Assembly: GCA_026182355.1 (NCBI GenBank)
Contig: JAPFBL010000165.1
Coordinates: 434,001 to 498,000 of the forward strand
Source: Hermatobates lingyangjiaoensis
Taxonomy: Eukaryota > Arthropoda > Insecta > Hemiptera > Hermatobatidae
Direction: 5' to 3'
Length of the DNA stretch: 64,000 bases
Part shown: positions 43,785-54,756 of the stretch, piece after piece
How positions within the stretch are numbered: the first letter of the stretch is position 1
Layout of the letters: the number at the start of each line of letters is the position of its first letter
The notes under the pieces: generated by a model
Seen by the model: only the letters and a program-made list of their open reading frames with translations
The model's database searches: none
What the model was told of the DNA's origin: nothing
Made by a program: the position numbers and the translations under genes

Positions 43785-44836
43785 AAAAAGAAATAAAAAA
43801 ACATCATTTTTACTTAAAGTAAAAGTCAAGTGTATAAAAGTAATGACTACAATATATTTTATTATACTATAGTTACATTTTATATATTCTAATATAAAAT
43901 ATTACCATAACTAAAATATAGTTTTATTACGTGTTGTAATAAAAATACAATGAAGTTAAATTTTTATTACAAGGGTTGCTTTCAATATTGAAACATATTG
44001 TTTTCCTTCATTTTGAACTACTCTATTCTAAAGTGCATTCCACTTTTAGTATACTGTCAAAGATTTCAAATAATGGTTGCCTGTTTTTGATGAAATATAC
44101 TCACTTAAAATAAAATAAGTGGATTTTATTTTACCAAAATGAAAATTATTTTGTCTGTATAAACCAAACACTTTTTAAACTTAGGTATTGACTGGTAAAC
44201 AATCAAGGTAAAACCAACATCTAAAATGAATAAAAAGAATTACAAATGATTGAATGTAAAGATTTAATTTTCCCTTGGTTGAATAAATAAACTTTTAGAG
44301 CTGATTTATTAAAATTTATTCAAGGAAGCCTGAATAAATCATTTTTAAAGCCTTACTTTTGTAAATAAGGAATAATAAATGAAGATTTATTTTTTGTTAT
44401 CACCTAAAAAAATATTCACTTTGATATAGTCTGTGCTGGGGCATTCTATATACTTTTTAGTAAATTTTATTGACAATTTAACTAAATTAGATTGTTAATG
44501 ATATGTCTCTAGTTATATTATAATGTTATTTTGTCAAGATAAATAGGAATATTGTTAAGCAATAAAAACATTTTTAAATAAATAACTTACTAGGGATAAA
44601 TAAAATATTGGTTTTTGTTTTAACATGTTATGCTTAACAGTGGTTTGAAATATTTATCTACAAACAGTGAATTGTAGAATATAAAATATATATTGTAGGA
44701 TATGAATATATATCTAATACATGTATAAATGTTATATCTAGAAGTTTATTTTTAAAATACATAAAACATTAAAATAATCTTACTACCGTTTAATTCATTA
44801 GTTGTGCAATCCGTAATTGTGTGGTATTTACTCATT
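43785..44836. other. AT-rich stretch without recognised features
   Basis: No gene or element signature seen. Confidence 0.5.
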
Positions 44837-44994
44837 CTGAGGTAAAATGGATAAACCAACAAAAGTCTCCACACAAATGAAGTTTTATTCAACGCGTTTC
44901 GAACACTTTGTATTCATCATCATCAGATGATGCGTTGAATAAAACTTCATTTGTGTGGAGACTTCTGTTGGTTTGTCCATTTTACTTCAGAATA
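44837..44994. mobile_element. HHR palindromic unit, ACGCGT family
   Basis: Arms 44837-44926 and 44929-44994 are inverted copies sharing TTCTGAGGTAAAATGGATAA, GTCTCCACACAAATGAAGTT and TTCAACGC. The left arm has a complete hammerhead-like core on the minus strand. The right arm has lost its core between TGATG and CGTT. Confidence 0.75.
44889..44927 (-). ncRNA. Hammerhead-like ribozyme, minus strand
   Basis: Minus strand: CUGAUGA (44920-44926 complement), helix II GAA...UUC, GAAA (44897-44900 complement), self-complementary ACGCGU, U. The helix I 5' strand falls in the palindrome centre and does not pair well. Confidence 0.6.
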
Positions 44995-45954
44995 CCGTTT
45001 AATTATTTTGCATAAGTTAGCCTTTCATTTTTCCGGTTTAATGATTTAGTAATGTTTTTTTCCCTTAACACCTTGAAAATGGTTTACACCTTTTGGGTTT
45101 AAGAGTGTGTTATGTGAGTCATAAATGATGAAAGGAATGGGCCGCCTATCTGAGAGTATCGACATACATTGTGTCTCCCATCCAATTTGTAACCACACTA
45201 AATGTAGATTAGTTTGCCAGTCTAACAAAAGTTCCTGTAATGCACATGGCTATACCTGTTGACTTATTACCTGCTTCAAAACAATAAAATATTTTCTTAT
45301 ATTTTCTTGGTTGAAATTTTACAAAAAAAAACCTTCAACATATTTTTTGAGAACGTAAGCCTTATATATTTATTAATGTCAAATAATTAGACTTGTTTCT
45401 CGTTATAGTATGTTAAAGTAAGAAAATATTTTGGAAAATAAATTATGTAATTATTTCTTTTTACAAAGGTTGTTTAGTAAAAGTTGTTTAAAGAAATTCA
45501 CTCAAGACAAGCGTATCTATCCTTCTACATTACATTAAATTAGTAATACAGTAGTACAAATTAGTAGTTAGTAGTACAGTACATTAAAGAAAACATGTTA
45601 GTAGTCTTCACTCAACTTTACAAAGAATAACTTCTATGATAATATAGTTAATGAAACTACGGTACTTGTTTCATAATGCTGATATCTAATTTTATAAGAA
45701 AATACATGAATTGAAGTCTCTTGAATACTTTAATCATGATTATGAAAATGGCTGTGTGGGAGTGTTGTGTGTGTGGGTGTTTTCTAATAGCAGTAATCCG
45801 GTTAAGAGGGAGTTAATTTATATACACATCTATCAGACGAATATAGATTCGAGGAAATATTATATCAGTACTATAGGAAAAAAAACTACTAATTGTATTA
45901 TTGCTTTTATATTATGTTTACACTTGCTCAGGTGGGGAGGATTTTACTACTCTA
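44995..45954. other. Mostly AT-rich; one less AT-rich minus open frame
   Basis: Bases 45060-45260 have a minus frame (MLDWQTNLHLVWLQIGWETQ...) with less AT-rich codons, but no domain I recognise and no splice signals. It may be transposon debris. Confidence 0.4.
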
Positions 45955-46690
45955 TCTATATAAATAAAAAAAAGGTTTTGTCTGTACATTGCTTAGAACT
46001 AGCTCACTTCAACTTTTCTTTACGTTTCATATATTAGAGAAACTGAATCTACCCTTGGAAAAATTTTTGCCTGAGCTGAAACTTTGACACTAGATTTGTG
46101 TGTGTCTAACTTTAAATATACGCTCTGAATGAATTGAGATTCACCATAGGAACGAAGTTATGAACTTTTATGCTATCTTTTTGCTAACTTGTCAGACATG
46201 TTTATTTTGAAAATATACAGGTGTATCAAGTAGGTATTATTAGTTTATTTTAATTTCATTTGCATATATGAATATATTGCGTCTTTGAGCTTATTGACAA
46301 GGTATTTCCCAGAGTTTAAGATGTAAACTCTCAAGAGACTTCTCAACCCTTACTAATGAACTGGGACAAAAATTAACAAACAAGTTCTTCGCTATATCAA
46401 TCCGATGGAAGAACTTACAAGTCGTTAAAGAGAGTGATTAGTGATGAGGAAGCAGTTCATTATTCAATTGAATTTCTTGACTCCGTGATTGTTCCTTGAC
46501 TGCCTGCCTGCTCATGAGTAAAAATTTCAACTATGAGCACCAATGACGCTGCGATTTAGTAGCAGTAACAAATTTCATGTTACGAAAGGTGAGTACCCCA
46601 AAATGTGCAACGGGACACGACTCCGTTCGTGCTCTGCACAGATACGCCATAGAGGCAGACATCATTCCTGTCGTACTGGGGAGTAATGTT
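45955..46690 (+). mobile_element. Helitron remnant with 5' terminus and helicase C-terminus
   Basis: Starts TCTATATAAATAAAAAAAAG and shares the leader with the copies at 15264 (minus) and 16099 (plus). Helicase homology begins at about 46288 with ELIDKVFPRV (then a stop). It continues as RVISDEEAVHYSIEFLDSV (about 46430-46490), a broken PMLR.VSTPKMCNGTRL (about 46577-46628) and AIEADIIPVVLGSNV (about 46650-46690). The leader-to-helicase junction falls at the same protein position as in the 14225-15264 copy. Confidence 0.78.
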
Positions 46691-46904
46691 TTTACTTTAC
46701 TGTAAGTAAAGTACACTAAGCATGAAAAATATGGATCTTGAAAGATTTTGAGTACTTTTAGACGTTGATAAAAACGTTGACGTTCTTTATTTATAGTTAT
46801 AAGTAAAGTACTGAAATCATGAAAAACTTCTATATCCAGATTTTAAGGAATTTACATTTTTTGAGCTCCCAAAAAATCTTGTAATGATGTTTTTTGATTT
46901 TGTA

Positions 46905-47092
46905 TATATATATATATATATATATATAATAGTTTAAAATTGAAGATAGGTAGCACACAAAGTAAAGAAACACACTTACAAACTCAAATTTTCGGGCAAT
47001 CCGTCTTCAGGAGAAAAGAGAAAGGGAGACCAAGCACGTTGTAGACGCAACGGCTAGTAACCGACACGGCAACCGCCAGTGCTGCTCCCCGT
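46905..47092 (-). mobile_element. HHR arm, family gamma, downstream of a PLE fragment
   Basis: Minus-strand gamma arm beside (TA)n at 46905-46929. Reading the minus strand, it lies about 400 bp after the PLE ORF fragment at 47500-48440, the position of a 3' pseudo-LTR. It extends with GTAGACGCAACGGC and GACACGGCAACCGCC into less AT-rich sequence. Confidence 0.72.
46982..47015 (-). ncRNA. Hammerhead-like ribozyme, gamma
   Basis: Minus strand: CUC, CUGAAGA (47004-47010), helix II GG/CC with an AUUGC loop, GAAA (46990-46993), self-complementary AAUU, U, GAG. GAG pairs with CUC. The core is complete, but helix II is short. Confidence 0.65.
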
Positions 47093-47499
47093 GCCTGGTC
47101 TTGAAGTAATAGAATTAAGAGAAAATATAAACAGAAATTCAGATAAGCAATACAATTTGGGATACTATAAATGATTCAGAGAGAATTGTGGAAAATTAAA
47201 AAAAAATTAATAAATGAATAAAAAATATAATAAAAAAATAAATAAAATGCAACAAAATATATCTACAATAATCAATAAAAGGTAAAGTTAGATAAAAAGA
47301 TGTAAAAGGAAAACTAGTTAAGAATAGTGTCTTAAAAAATGAAATAAAATATGATATATAATGTATGGAACAAACTGGAAGTAAGGAATAAAAATGAAAT
47401 AAATAAATAATTACAAAAAAAAATATAAGAAGAAGGATAGAGGAAAAAATGTCAGAAAAACATATAAAAGATATCTATATATTAAAAAAAAGAAATTAT
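47093..47499. other. A-rich stretch between PLE fragment and gamma arm
   Basis: Almost pure A/T with A-rich plus strand. If the gamma arm is the PLE 3' terminal repeat, this is its 3' UTR. Confidence 0.4.
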
Positions 47500-48440
47500 C
47501 TTTTAAGGCTTAGTCCAGGTGCACTGCGCGCCCCGAGTTACCAGATGTGTGCCCCTTCAGAGGCTCTAAGGGTCACGGTATTGTCATCAGGGGGGATCTG
47601 TCGCAGAATCTGCACACTGTAGCAATCATTGGAAGGTAGACAGTGGGAGTTGGCGTGGGTGGCAACAGGTAAATCGAATGGTTGTTAAAGGATGCTCTAT
47701 GACCGTTCATACGGGGGCTATTCTTGTTAGAGGACAGTCCTACTTAGAACGCATCACAACGAGTACAATCCAATTTGCATACACGGTATACACAAGAGCA
47801 ATCCTTAGCAACAGGGAAGGACTGGTTACAGGAAGGCGGAGTGAAGTGTGGAAGGGGATTGAGAAGCGGACAAGTCAGGCACCCCCGTCGTTCGCAACTC
47901 TTAGCACCCACAGACGGGTGATTGACGCTCCTGGACATCAAGTCTCTGTGTGAGAAGAGGTTGCATAGGTTATGGGGACCTGTAGGAGAGGTGGGGTTGA
48001 CTGGGAAGATGGCTGATATGGAAGGAGAAGAGGATAGGATGGGGAAGAGACCTTTGAGGATACGTTTAATTTGAATGACGCTAGGGAAGAAGGTAGTTAC
48101 CATACAAGGAAGGGAGACTCATTCACAGGGGAAGGAGAAAGGGAAGGAGGATTGAGAGGTGCATTAGCAGGGATCATTCTTCTTTCTAGTAAAGTCCGAG
48201 GATAACCACGCTCCAAGAACTTTCTTCTAAAGGAGTTGAGATGCAGGTTTTTCTGTTGGAGTCTGTTACATATACGATTGATACGGATGGATAAGGATGT
48301 AACAAGATGCGCGTGTTAAAATACTGTTGCACGTAGTAGCATCGAGTTGTCCGCCTCCGAGTGGTCCACCTTGGGCGTTACCATGTGGTCATGGGACGGC
48401 TAAAGGGCAAATCGTACAAAAGCAACCAGACTTGATTTAG
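47500..48440 (-). pseudogene. Penelope-like element: RT thumb to GIY-YIG endonuclease, frameshifted
   Basis: The first part (about 48290-48150) reads RLQQKNLHLNSFRRKFLERG, then YPRTLLERRMIPANAPLNPP, a typical PLE segment after the RT. A frame change near 48100 leads to the 119-codon frame 47744-48103. That frame contains the cysteine linker CERRGCLTCPLLN and the GIY-YIG start VAKDCSCVYRVCKLDCTRCD. The expected YVG is broken by a stop (F-stop-VGL), then RMNGHRAS, SNDCYSVQILRQIP and LRASEGAHIW-stop-LGARSAPGL follow. PLEs encode RT plus a GIY-YIG nuclease in one protein. This copy is inactive but comparatively well kept, and it belongs to the same group as the 57292-58000 and 9780-10370 fragments. 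Confidence 0.85.
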
Positions 48441-49711
48441 AAGCGATATGGTTAACGGCTCGGGTGTGTTTGTGTGTGTTGGATCAAATTTATATTACAC
48501 ACGAAAATAGACATTACAATGTAGCTGTATCCTATTGCTTTGAAGCATGATGCATTATTACATGATAGAAAGGTCACTTTTTTCATCTTTACGTTAGTTT
48601 TCTTAACAGGAAAAGTAAACAGTAGTTTTATAAAGTGACAGGTAAGGAATATTTCCCACGGGTGTCCTTGACATTTCAAACAGTGATATCAAAAACAGGA
48701 CTGACGATGTTAGAAATTTTTTAATCTTAGAAGCAGTAAATATTGAATCACAATTACTAATTAGAGCATTTATTAGAAATAAATGAAAATGTATATTAAA
48801 AAAACTAGAAATAACACATTTATGTTCATTTAACTAAGGATATTTTTTTTATAATTTTTACTAAAAGAAAAATGGATTAATCAATTAAAAACAAAATAAT
48901 TAAGTTCATTTAAGATTCAGTTTCAGGTGAATATGTATGCCTAATATTTTTTACTACTACGTGCCGTTTACAGTGGTAGTACAGTGTCATTTGCAGTGCT
49001 GGAATTAAAACAGAAAATAAGCTTTCAGTATTAATATAAAACACCTGTTAAAATCTTTAATTCTACTAATCTAATAATTTTTGTATGATTTTTAAAAATT
49101 TTTTTTATAAACAAATTCTATTATTAAAAGGTATTAAACTTTTCAATAAAACTACATATAAAATACTCAGATCCCTATTATGCTTTTTTGAGGCTTTAAT
49201 GTTTTAAAACATTCGTGCCTCCAATCATCGTTTTATTAATAACGCAATAGAACAAAAAGAATGATATTCATCAAAAGAGAGAACGTTTATGTAACAAACT
49301 AGACAATGTTTTTACTTTACAGAGTAAAGTATTTTACTACTATATATTTGAAATGCTTTTAATTCATATCAAACTTATCTTAAATTTATATATGAAACTA
49401 AAAATGGCATGCTCCCATTTCTTGTATGGAAATTATAAGGGGTTAACTGATTGGTGGACAATGAGCAATCAGTGCTCACAGAATTGTCCATGTTACTCCT
49501 ATGCTATTAACCAAACACGGAATTGTAATAAAAAAAATTTAAAAAATCCCTGAAATGACGGTCATTTTTTTATTGAAAACAAATCAGAAATAAAATATGT
49601 TATTACAGAAAAATAACAACTGAAGATTTGAGTTATTATTTTTGAAAAGATAAATGAAAGATATGAATATGATTTATATTGAGAATCTTCTTTTTATCTA
49701 TCTCATGTTTA
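48441..49711. other. AT-rich stretch without recognised features
   Basis: No gene or element signature seen. Confidence 0.5.
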
Positions 49712-49900
49712 TTTAGAGTAGGGATCTTTGACGTATATCTGACATTGTCATTGATAAGAACTGATGACAACGTACTCTATGAGGGGTGACGTGCACAGAT
49801 CTTTTCACTTCCCTGCGAAACAATACAGAAGCAGAGCGAGATTAAATCAGGATTTAGCAAACCAGAGGAAAGAACGTAAGCCACTAGAATACCCTGGTCC
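49712..49900 (-). mobile_element. SINE fragment, minus strand, degenerate
   Basis: Reverse SINE from TTTAGAGTAGGGATCTTTGA to CGTAAGCCACTAGAATACCC. The order of conserved blocks is kept, but divergence is high, and box B is hardly recognisable. Confidence 0.62.
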
Positions 49901-49946
49901 TTTTAAAATATCATAGTCCTCTTTTTGAATTTCTTACTGAGGTTAA

Positions 49947-50289
49947 GGAGGGGTCAGATTTGCTAACTGGTTAAGGTACTCGCCTCTGAACTAAGAGGAC
50001 TGCGGTTCGATCACCACCTGGCCCTTGATTTATTCACGCACGGAGCTGAATAAATCTTAGCACGTCGTCCCACGGAGAAGGCCGTTAAACCGTCGGTCCT
50101 GAGCATATACGATGTCAGGTACTCATTAAAGATCCCTAATCTAAACACACTTAGTGTTTTTTTGAGTTAGGCAAAATTTAGGACTCCCACTGTAGAATCA
50201 ATCTTCATTGTGTGGTATCACAAAGGGCCAATGGTCGGCCTACTGTGTTCCCTTGTGGAGCTGCCACTGCAAACTAACCTAACCTAATC
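49947..50289 (+). mobile_element. Full-length tRNA-derived SINE with 12-bp target duplication
   Basis: Head with box A-like TTGCTAACTGGTTAAGG and box B GGTTCGATCA. A full body and end AACTAACCTAACCTAATC follow. Identical flanks TACTGAGGTTAA occur at 49935-49946 and 50290-50301. Compared with 35473-35798 it carries an extra AGTGTTTTT-type insertion near 50155. It lies about 50 bp after an older minus-strand copy, so two insertions sit almost head to head. Confidence 0.9.
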
Positions 50290-50339
50290 TACTGAGGTTA
50301 AAATGTTGATTTTTATTTCACATGTTTGCTGTTAACAAA

Positions 50340-50517
50340 CATATATATATATATCATGATAAACGAAAAACGGTCCGGCAGGACAGATAACACTTAAAAT
50401 AAACTGTAACACATGGACTGAAACATAACAAAGACGTTATTTTTAATATTTCGACCGTAATGGCGTTCGTCCTCAGGAGAAGAAGTGAATTGACTTATAT
50501 ATATATATATATATATC
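50340..50517 (-). mobile_element. HHR arm, family epsilon, between TA tracts
   Basis: Epsilon arm 50355-50497 with TA tracts on each side (50340-50354, 50498-50517). It is a near-duplicate of the next arm, so the two form a direct repeat with a period of about 163 bp. Confidence 0.78.
50436..50480 (-). ncRNA. Hammerhead-like ribozyme, epsilon, minus strand
   Basis: Minus strand: CUGAGGA (50470-50476), extra C, helix II GAACG/CGGUC with one mismatch, GAAA (50449-50452), self-complementary AUAU, U. The core is intact; helix I is AA-rich and weak. Confidence 0.65.
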
Positions 50518-50821
50518 ATGATAAACGAAAAACGGCCCGGCAGGACAGATAACACTTAAAACAAACTGTGACACTTAGACTGAAACATAACAAAGACTCA
50601 CTTTTTAATATTTCGACCGTAATGGCGTTCGTTCTCAGGAGAAGAAGTGAATTGACGGAGGGACGACAGTCAACTAAACTAATCTACAGTGAGATTCTAC
50701 AGTGGGACTGTTGTCCCTCCATCAATACACTTCTTCTCCTGAGGACGACCGCCATTACGGTCGAAATATTGAAAAGTGAGTCTTTGCTATGTTTCAGTCT
50801 GTGTGTCACAGTTTATTTTAA

Positions 50822-50822
<1 letters not shown>
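50518..50822. mobile_element. HHR palindromic unit, family epsilon (about 300 bp)
   Basis: Inverted arms (50518-50680 and about 50705-50822) share ACTTAAAA, GACTGAAACATA, GACTCACTTTT and GAGAAGAAGTGAATTGA words. The minus core (50611-50638) has CTGAGAA, with G8 lost, and GAAA. The plus core is complete. A (TA)n tract of about 50 bp follows (50823-50874). Confidence 0.82.
50728..50785 (+). ncRNA. Hammerhead-like ribozyme, epsilon, plus strand (complete)
   Basis: CTGAGGA at 50739-50745, extra C, helix II GACCG-CCATTA-CGGTC (5 bp), GAAA at 50763-50766, self-complementary ATAT, T at 50770, then GAAAAGTGAG. GA/TC plus AAGTG/CACTT form helix I around a small internal loop. This is one of the most convincing copies. 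Confidence 0.78.
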
Positions 50823-50874
<52 letters not shown>

Positions 50875-50878
<4 letters not shown>

Positions 50879-52135
50879 CAAGGAAAACATCTACACATAA
50901 AAATATATAATAAAATTTTATTTAGTAAACCTGCAACAATGAGTTTTTATGAAAGATTCAGGTAAACGACAGAGTGTTCATTTGTTTTGTTTCAAGTTTC
51001 ATGGAATCAATATTTCTTTTAGAACTGTTCAGAAAACATGCTAAACATATAAGAAAAAGTAGTTCTTACAAGAGGGATAGAAGTTGTGGTAAATTTGACG
51101 CTTATGCAAACTTCTATAGATTACAACTGTCTTAAGTATAGAAATGGGATGATAAACTTTTCTTGTAAAACTTTAATAACACCATGTTGACCCAGAAATA
51201 TATATGTTTCGTTTGTTTTTGTTTAACGAAAGTTTGTAACTTTTTGAGGAAGCCCGTACAGTTTTGTTTTTCACACATATACATATGATGAGGGTTTACT
51301 GTCTCAGTGGGGAGCAGCTTAATAAGTTGTGCTCTAAGCTTTAGCTGACTTATAGCTTTCATTAAGGCCTTTCCTAGTAGCCTCTTCCTGCCTCTTTACT
51401 AAATCTAACTAACGCAATTAATACCAACTGTCATGGAAAAGGTCAATCATGTCAACAATTTAATTAACTACATCTTCAACAAAATCAGTCTTGCTTGTAA
51501 AGACTTACATCATTTGTTAAGTTTGCTTAAATAAGTTGTTAGTCAATGAAAAAAGAAGTTCATTAATTGGATTTGTTATTTTAAAGTTGGCAGTTTGTAA
51601 TTAATTGAATAATTAATTTTAAGTGTCTTATTTTTTTTACCAAAAAATGTTCAAGAATATTCTGACCAATGCAAGCAGATATATCTCCCATACATATTAC
51701 ATGTACATGTAATATACATGAGAAATTGATGTTTATGATGATTATGATGATGATGAATAAGAAGAAGAAGAAGAAAAGGAGAGGGAGAGAGAGGAAGAGA
51801 CAGATAGATAGATAGAGAGAGAGAGAGCGAGAGAGATGACTTATCATCAAGCCGACCTCTTGCATTTAGTGCTGAAGATTAGATTTTTCATGCAGGAAAT
51901 CAAAAATCCTGTGTTCTCCCTCCAAAAGAAAAAAAAGTAAACCATGATTGTGCTTTTACAATGAAATTATGAATGAGGATTATAATTTCTGAAGTAAAAC
52001 GACCATGCAATTTGATGTTAAATAGAATACTAACACTTTTTGTTCTTAGTCCTTTATGAACAAATCAAAAATTTTAATGCAGTTAAGAAGTTTTTCGATA
52101 TCTTTGAACTTATTTTTGATGATTTCTTAAATATA
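50875..52135. other. AT-rich stretch with GA-rich microsatellite
   Basis: A minus open frame at 51132-51400 (KAISQLKLRAQLIKLLPTET...) has moderately varied codons but no domain I recognise. A GA/GATA-rich simple repeat is at 51755-51836. No element signature seen. Confidence 0.45.
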
Positions 52136-52179
52136 TATATATATGTATAAAAATATTTAACACTATTTTCCTTTTTTGT

Positions 52180-52880
52180 GGATATTTGGCCTAGCTTCAT
52201 GCATTACACTTTTAAGCCATCATTTCGTCTATATTCGTAGACATCTTCAGGGGTACATCAATAAAATTTTAATTACAGTAACATTAAAAAATTTTAGAAG
52301 TTACCTTATTTAATTAATATACATAATTACCTTGGTTTCTTTCTACTGCTAAAAAACTATATACCGTTGTATTCAAATCAGCCTATATTCCTGGCGATAG
52401 TTTAACAAACATTCTATATCGCACATTAATAACTCAAAAGATTTTTAAAAAACTCATAAAAACTAAATCAAAAAAGAAACTGGAAACTACAAAGATATTT
52501 TTTAATGACTAATTAATAGATTACATCTTTAAATTAGGTTATCATATCAGTTTTTTTATACGTGGATTTTTAGTTTTCTGAATGCGAATTATCAATGATG
52601 TAGTTTCTATGATTTTTTAAAAGAAATTTTTGAGTTCTGTAAGCGTAAACTGTATTTAGAAGCAGCACTATAGACTGATTTGAATACAACAGTTTTGTTG
52701 TTATTTATTTGCATTACGAAAATACCAAAGTAATAATGTATATTAATTAAGTAATGGAACTTCTAAATTTTTGCATGTTTCTGTAATTAAATTCTATATT
52801 GATGTAGCCAAGAATATGTCTAGAAATATAGAAGAAACGTCAGATTAATTGTGTTGTATTGCTTGAAGCTAGACCAAACT
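52180..52880. mobile_element. HHR palindromic unit, family nu (about 700 bp)
   Basis: Inverted arms share GGCCTAGCTTCATGCATTAC / GAAGCTAGACCAAA at the outer ends. Inside they share TTAATTAATATACATAATTA (52309) with its complement near 52735, and TTGTATTCAAATCAGCCTATA (52373) with its complement at 52671. Centre is near 52530. The left arm has a nearly complete minus-strand hammerhead. The right arm keeps GAAACGTC but has a broken first box. A TA run lies just outside at 52132-52145. Confidence 0.78.
52215..52255 (-). ncRNA. Hammerhead-like ribozyme, nu, minus strand
   Basis: Minus strand: CUGAAGA (52244-52250), extra U, helix II GUCUA-CGAAUA-UAGAC (5 bp), GAAA (52223-52226), then AUGAU-GGC. 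GG/CC gives a start of helix I. Helix III is AUGAU where the right arm keeps ACGUC, so the cleavage end of this arm is mutated. Confidence 0.62.
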
Positions 52881-53396
52881 CTTTAAACAAGAAAAATAGT
52901 GTTTAATATATGTGGTTGAGATAAGAAAACATTTATAAATAGATGTACGAGTAAGAAAGCATTTATGTGTGTGTGTGTGTGTGTGTAGTGTGCGCATGGC
53001 TAATTCATTAAATAAAAATTAGAAATAAAATCCTAACTAGTATAAATATCCTGATTTTGAAAAAAAGACTATTTAAAGATTTGATATCATAAAGAAATGG
53101 CTGAAATGAACATGAAGCATTTATGAATATATTTGACTAAAGAAGTTTAAAAAGTTTGTTGTTTTAATAAAAATATCATATTTAAAACAAGTTTAGTGGT
53201 CATTTTATTGTTTTTTCTTGTTATATATTATTTATGCATTAAATAAATGAATAAGGCAATGTTTGAAGTAGATTTCTCCTTGAGACATATCCCTCTTAAA
53301 AGTACATTTAAGGCAACCTGTGTGACACAGATGTTTCACTTAGGGAGAGAATGTTGATTCTTTATCGGCAGCTCTAAATTTTATGTTAGAAAGTTT
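52881..53396. other. AT-rich stretch with GT microsatellite
   Basis: (GT)n at about 52969-52986. No gene or element signature seen. Confidence 0.5.
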
Positions 53397-53540
53397 GTTA
53401 GAGGAAGGATCTTTTAATGAATACCTAGCATCGACTGACTACTTTACGTGCTCACCGAAAGGTGGCGTGCATGAAATCCAAAATTTAGCCCTTCAGAATT
53501 AGCGTTAAACACGCTAAGCACTATACCAGACCTCATCTCA
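53397..53540 (-). mobile_element. SINE fragment, minus strand, degenerate
   Basis: Reverse SINE body from GAAGGATCTTTTAATGAATA to AAACACGCTAAGCACTATACC. A large part of the head is deleted. Confidence 0.55.
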
Positions 53541-53985
53541 AGAACATATATAATTATTTATAAAGAAATTAAAATATGGGCATAGATAATAGTGGTCGAA
53601 TAAAATAGTTTTATTATTACCTCAATAAAAAAAAATAAAATTTTCTCATAAAAAAATATTTAAAAGGACATTTAATGAGAACTTAAATTTTGTGTACTTT
53701 TCTTTTAAAATTTTGGTGGATTATTTTCTGTGAGTGATAAAAAATTATATAAATAACCAACTCTTCAATTGAACAAACATTTTAAATGTTAATAACATGA
53801 AACATAAAAAGAAGTCCAGGTCTTATATTTTCCCATAATAGATAGAGAACCAACAAAACTCACTTCAATATTTTGACTTCGATTGGCATCCAGCAACAGT
53901 AAGATTACTGAAGGTGAGTATTCTTCTTTCTCCGTGTCTTTATTACAAGCGTTTGATAAGTTGTCCTGGTGGAGCGTTTATGTTT
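53541..53985. other. AT-rich stretch with delta-like remnant
   Basis: Bases 53838-53935 (AACTCACTTCAATATTTTGACT...GGTGAGTATTCTTC) resemble a heavily decayed delta or epsilon palindrome. No intact core. Confidence 0.4.
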
Positions 53986-53987
53986 TA

Positions 53988-54153
53988 ATATATATATATA
54001 ACAATATTAAAATATATAAATGAAAAAAGACAACAAATAGAAGACTTCAGAGAAAACTTATCCGACGAACTTCAGTTCGAAATATCGATCCAGTAAGTTT
54101 TCTCGCTTCTTCTATTTGTTGTCTTTTTTCATTTATATATATATATATATATA
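53988..54153 (+). mobile_element. HHR palindromic unit, short stem type
   Basis: Inverted arms ATGAAAAAAGACAACAAATA (54020-54039) and TATTTGTTGTCTTTTTTCAT (54113-54132) enclose a plus-strand core, CCGACGA...GTTCGAAATATCGAT (54073-54099). TA tracts are on both sides. U4 of the core is C, and helix II can only form as GAAC/GTTC using part of the box. Confidence 0.6.
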
Positions 54154-54377
54154 GTGTATATTAGTGAATATATATTAGTGTATATTGGTGGCAGATTCTC
54201 TTGTAAACATATTTCATTAAAGTAGACGGCAGCTTCCGCAATCACGACTTTTTTGCTGGTGTTTTCTAGTTTTCTTTGGTAGGGAGTGATTTCGTGAAGG
54301 AGTTGTCCCAGAGACATCAAAGAAATAATTTTGTAGCTTACTCAATAATATATTTTTCTACTTACAAGCTTTTGATT

Positions 54378-54402
54378 TCACCGAAATCATCGTCAGGTAT
54401 AT
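54378..54402 (-). ncRNA. Hammerhead-like motif, eta, minus strand
   Basis: Minus strand: CUGACGA (54390-54396), helix II GAUUUC/GAAAUC, then AAAA in place of GAAA, AGCU, U. The single G12 change is the only difference from the intact right-arm copy in the core. Confidence 0.6.
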
Positions 54403-54710
54403 GGTATAAACAGATTAAATTAACTTAATAACAATTTTTCAAAGGTTAAACAGACATTAAAATGATTAAAATTAATTGGTAAATGATTAAAATTAAAAAT
54501 GATTATAAGTAAGAACTTCGATAGTTCTTATAAACTTAATAACCCTACACTAACAGGACCCCCAAGCAATGTGTAGAACAAGTTGTAACCTTCCACTTGT
54601 CACAGTGGACTTGTTTTTTCACAATGATTGTTTATTTCTATTAACCTCTTAATTTTAATCATTTTTAATCCTTTGAAAAATTGTTATTAAGTTAATTTAA
54701 TATGTTTTTA

Positions 54711-54756
54711 CCATATACCTGACGATGATTTCGGTGAAATCGAAAGCTTGTAAGTA
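54711..54756 (+). ncRNA. Hammerhead-like ribozyme, eta, plus strand (complete)
   Basis: TAC (54716-54718) pairs with GTA (54750-54752). CTGACGA is at 54719-54725, extra T, helix II GATTTC-GGT-GAAATC (6 bp), GAAA at 54742-54745, self-complementary AGCT, and T at 54749 as cleavage nucleotide. All invariant positions are present. The predicted cut is between 54749 and 54750. Confidence 0.8.

Noticed and set aside
45046..45228. Minus-strand host exon MLDWQTNLHLVW...
   Set aside because: Codons are less AT-rich but there is no motif and no splice signal; left in the intergenic note.
50568..50900. 110-codon plus frame and other frames with IYIYIYIY tails (8765, 19933, 55645, 57133, 57232)
   Set aside because: The tails are translated TA microsatellites, and most bodies are HHR units or PLE remnants.
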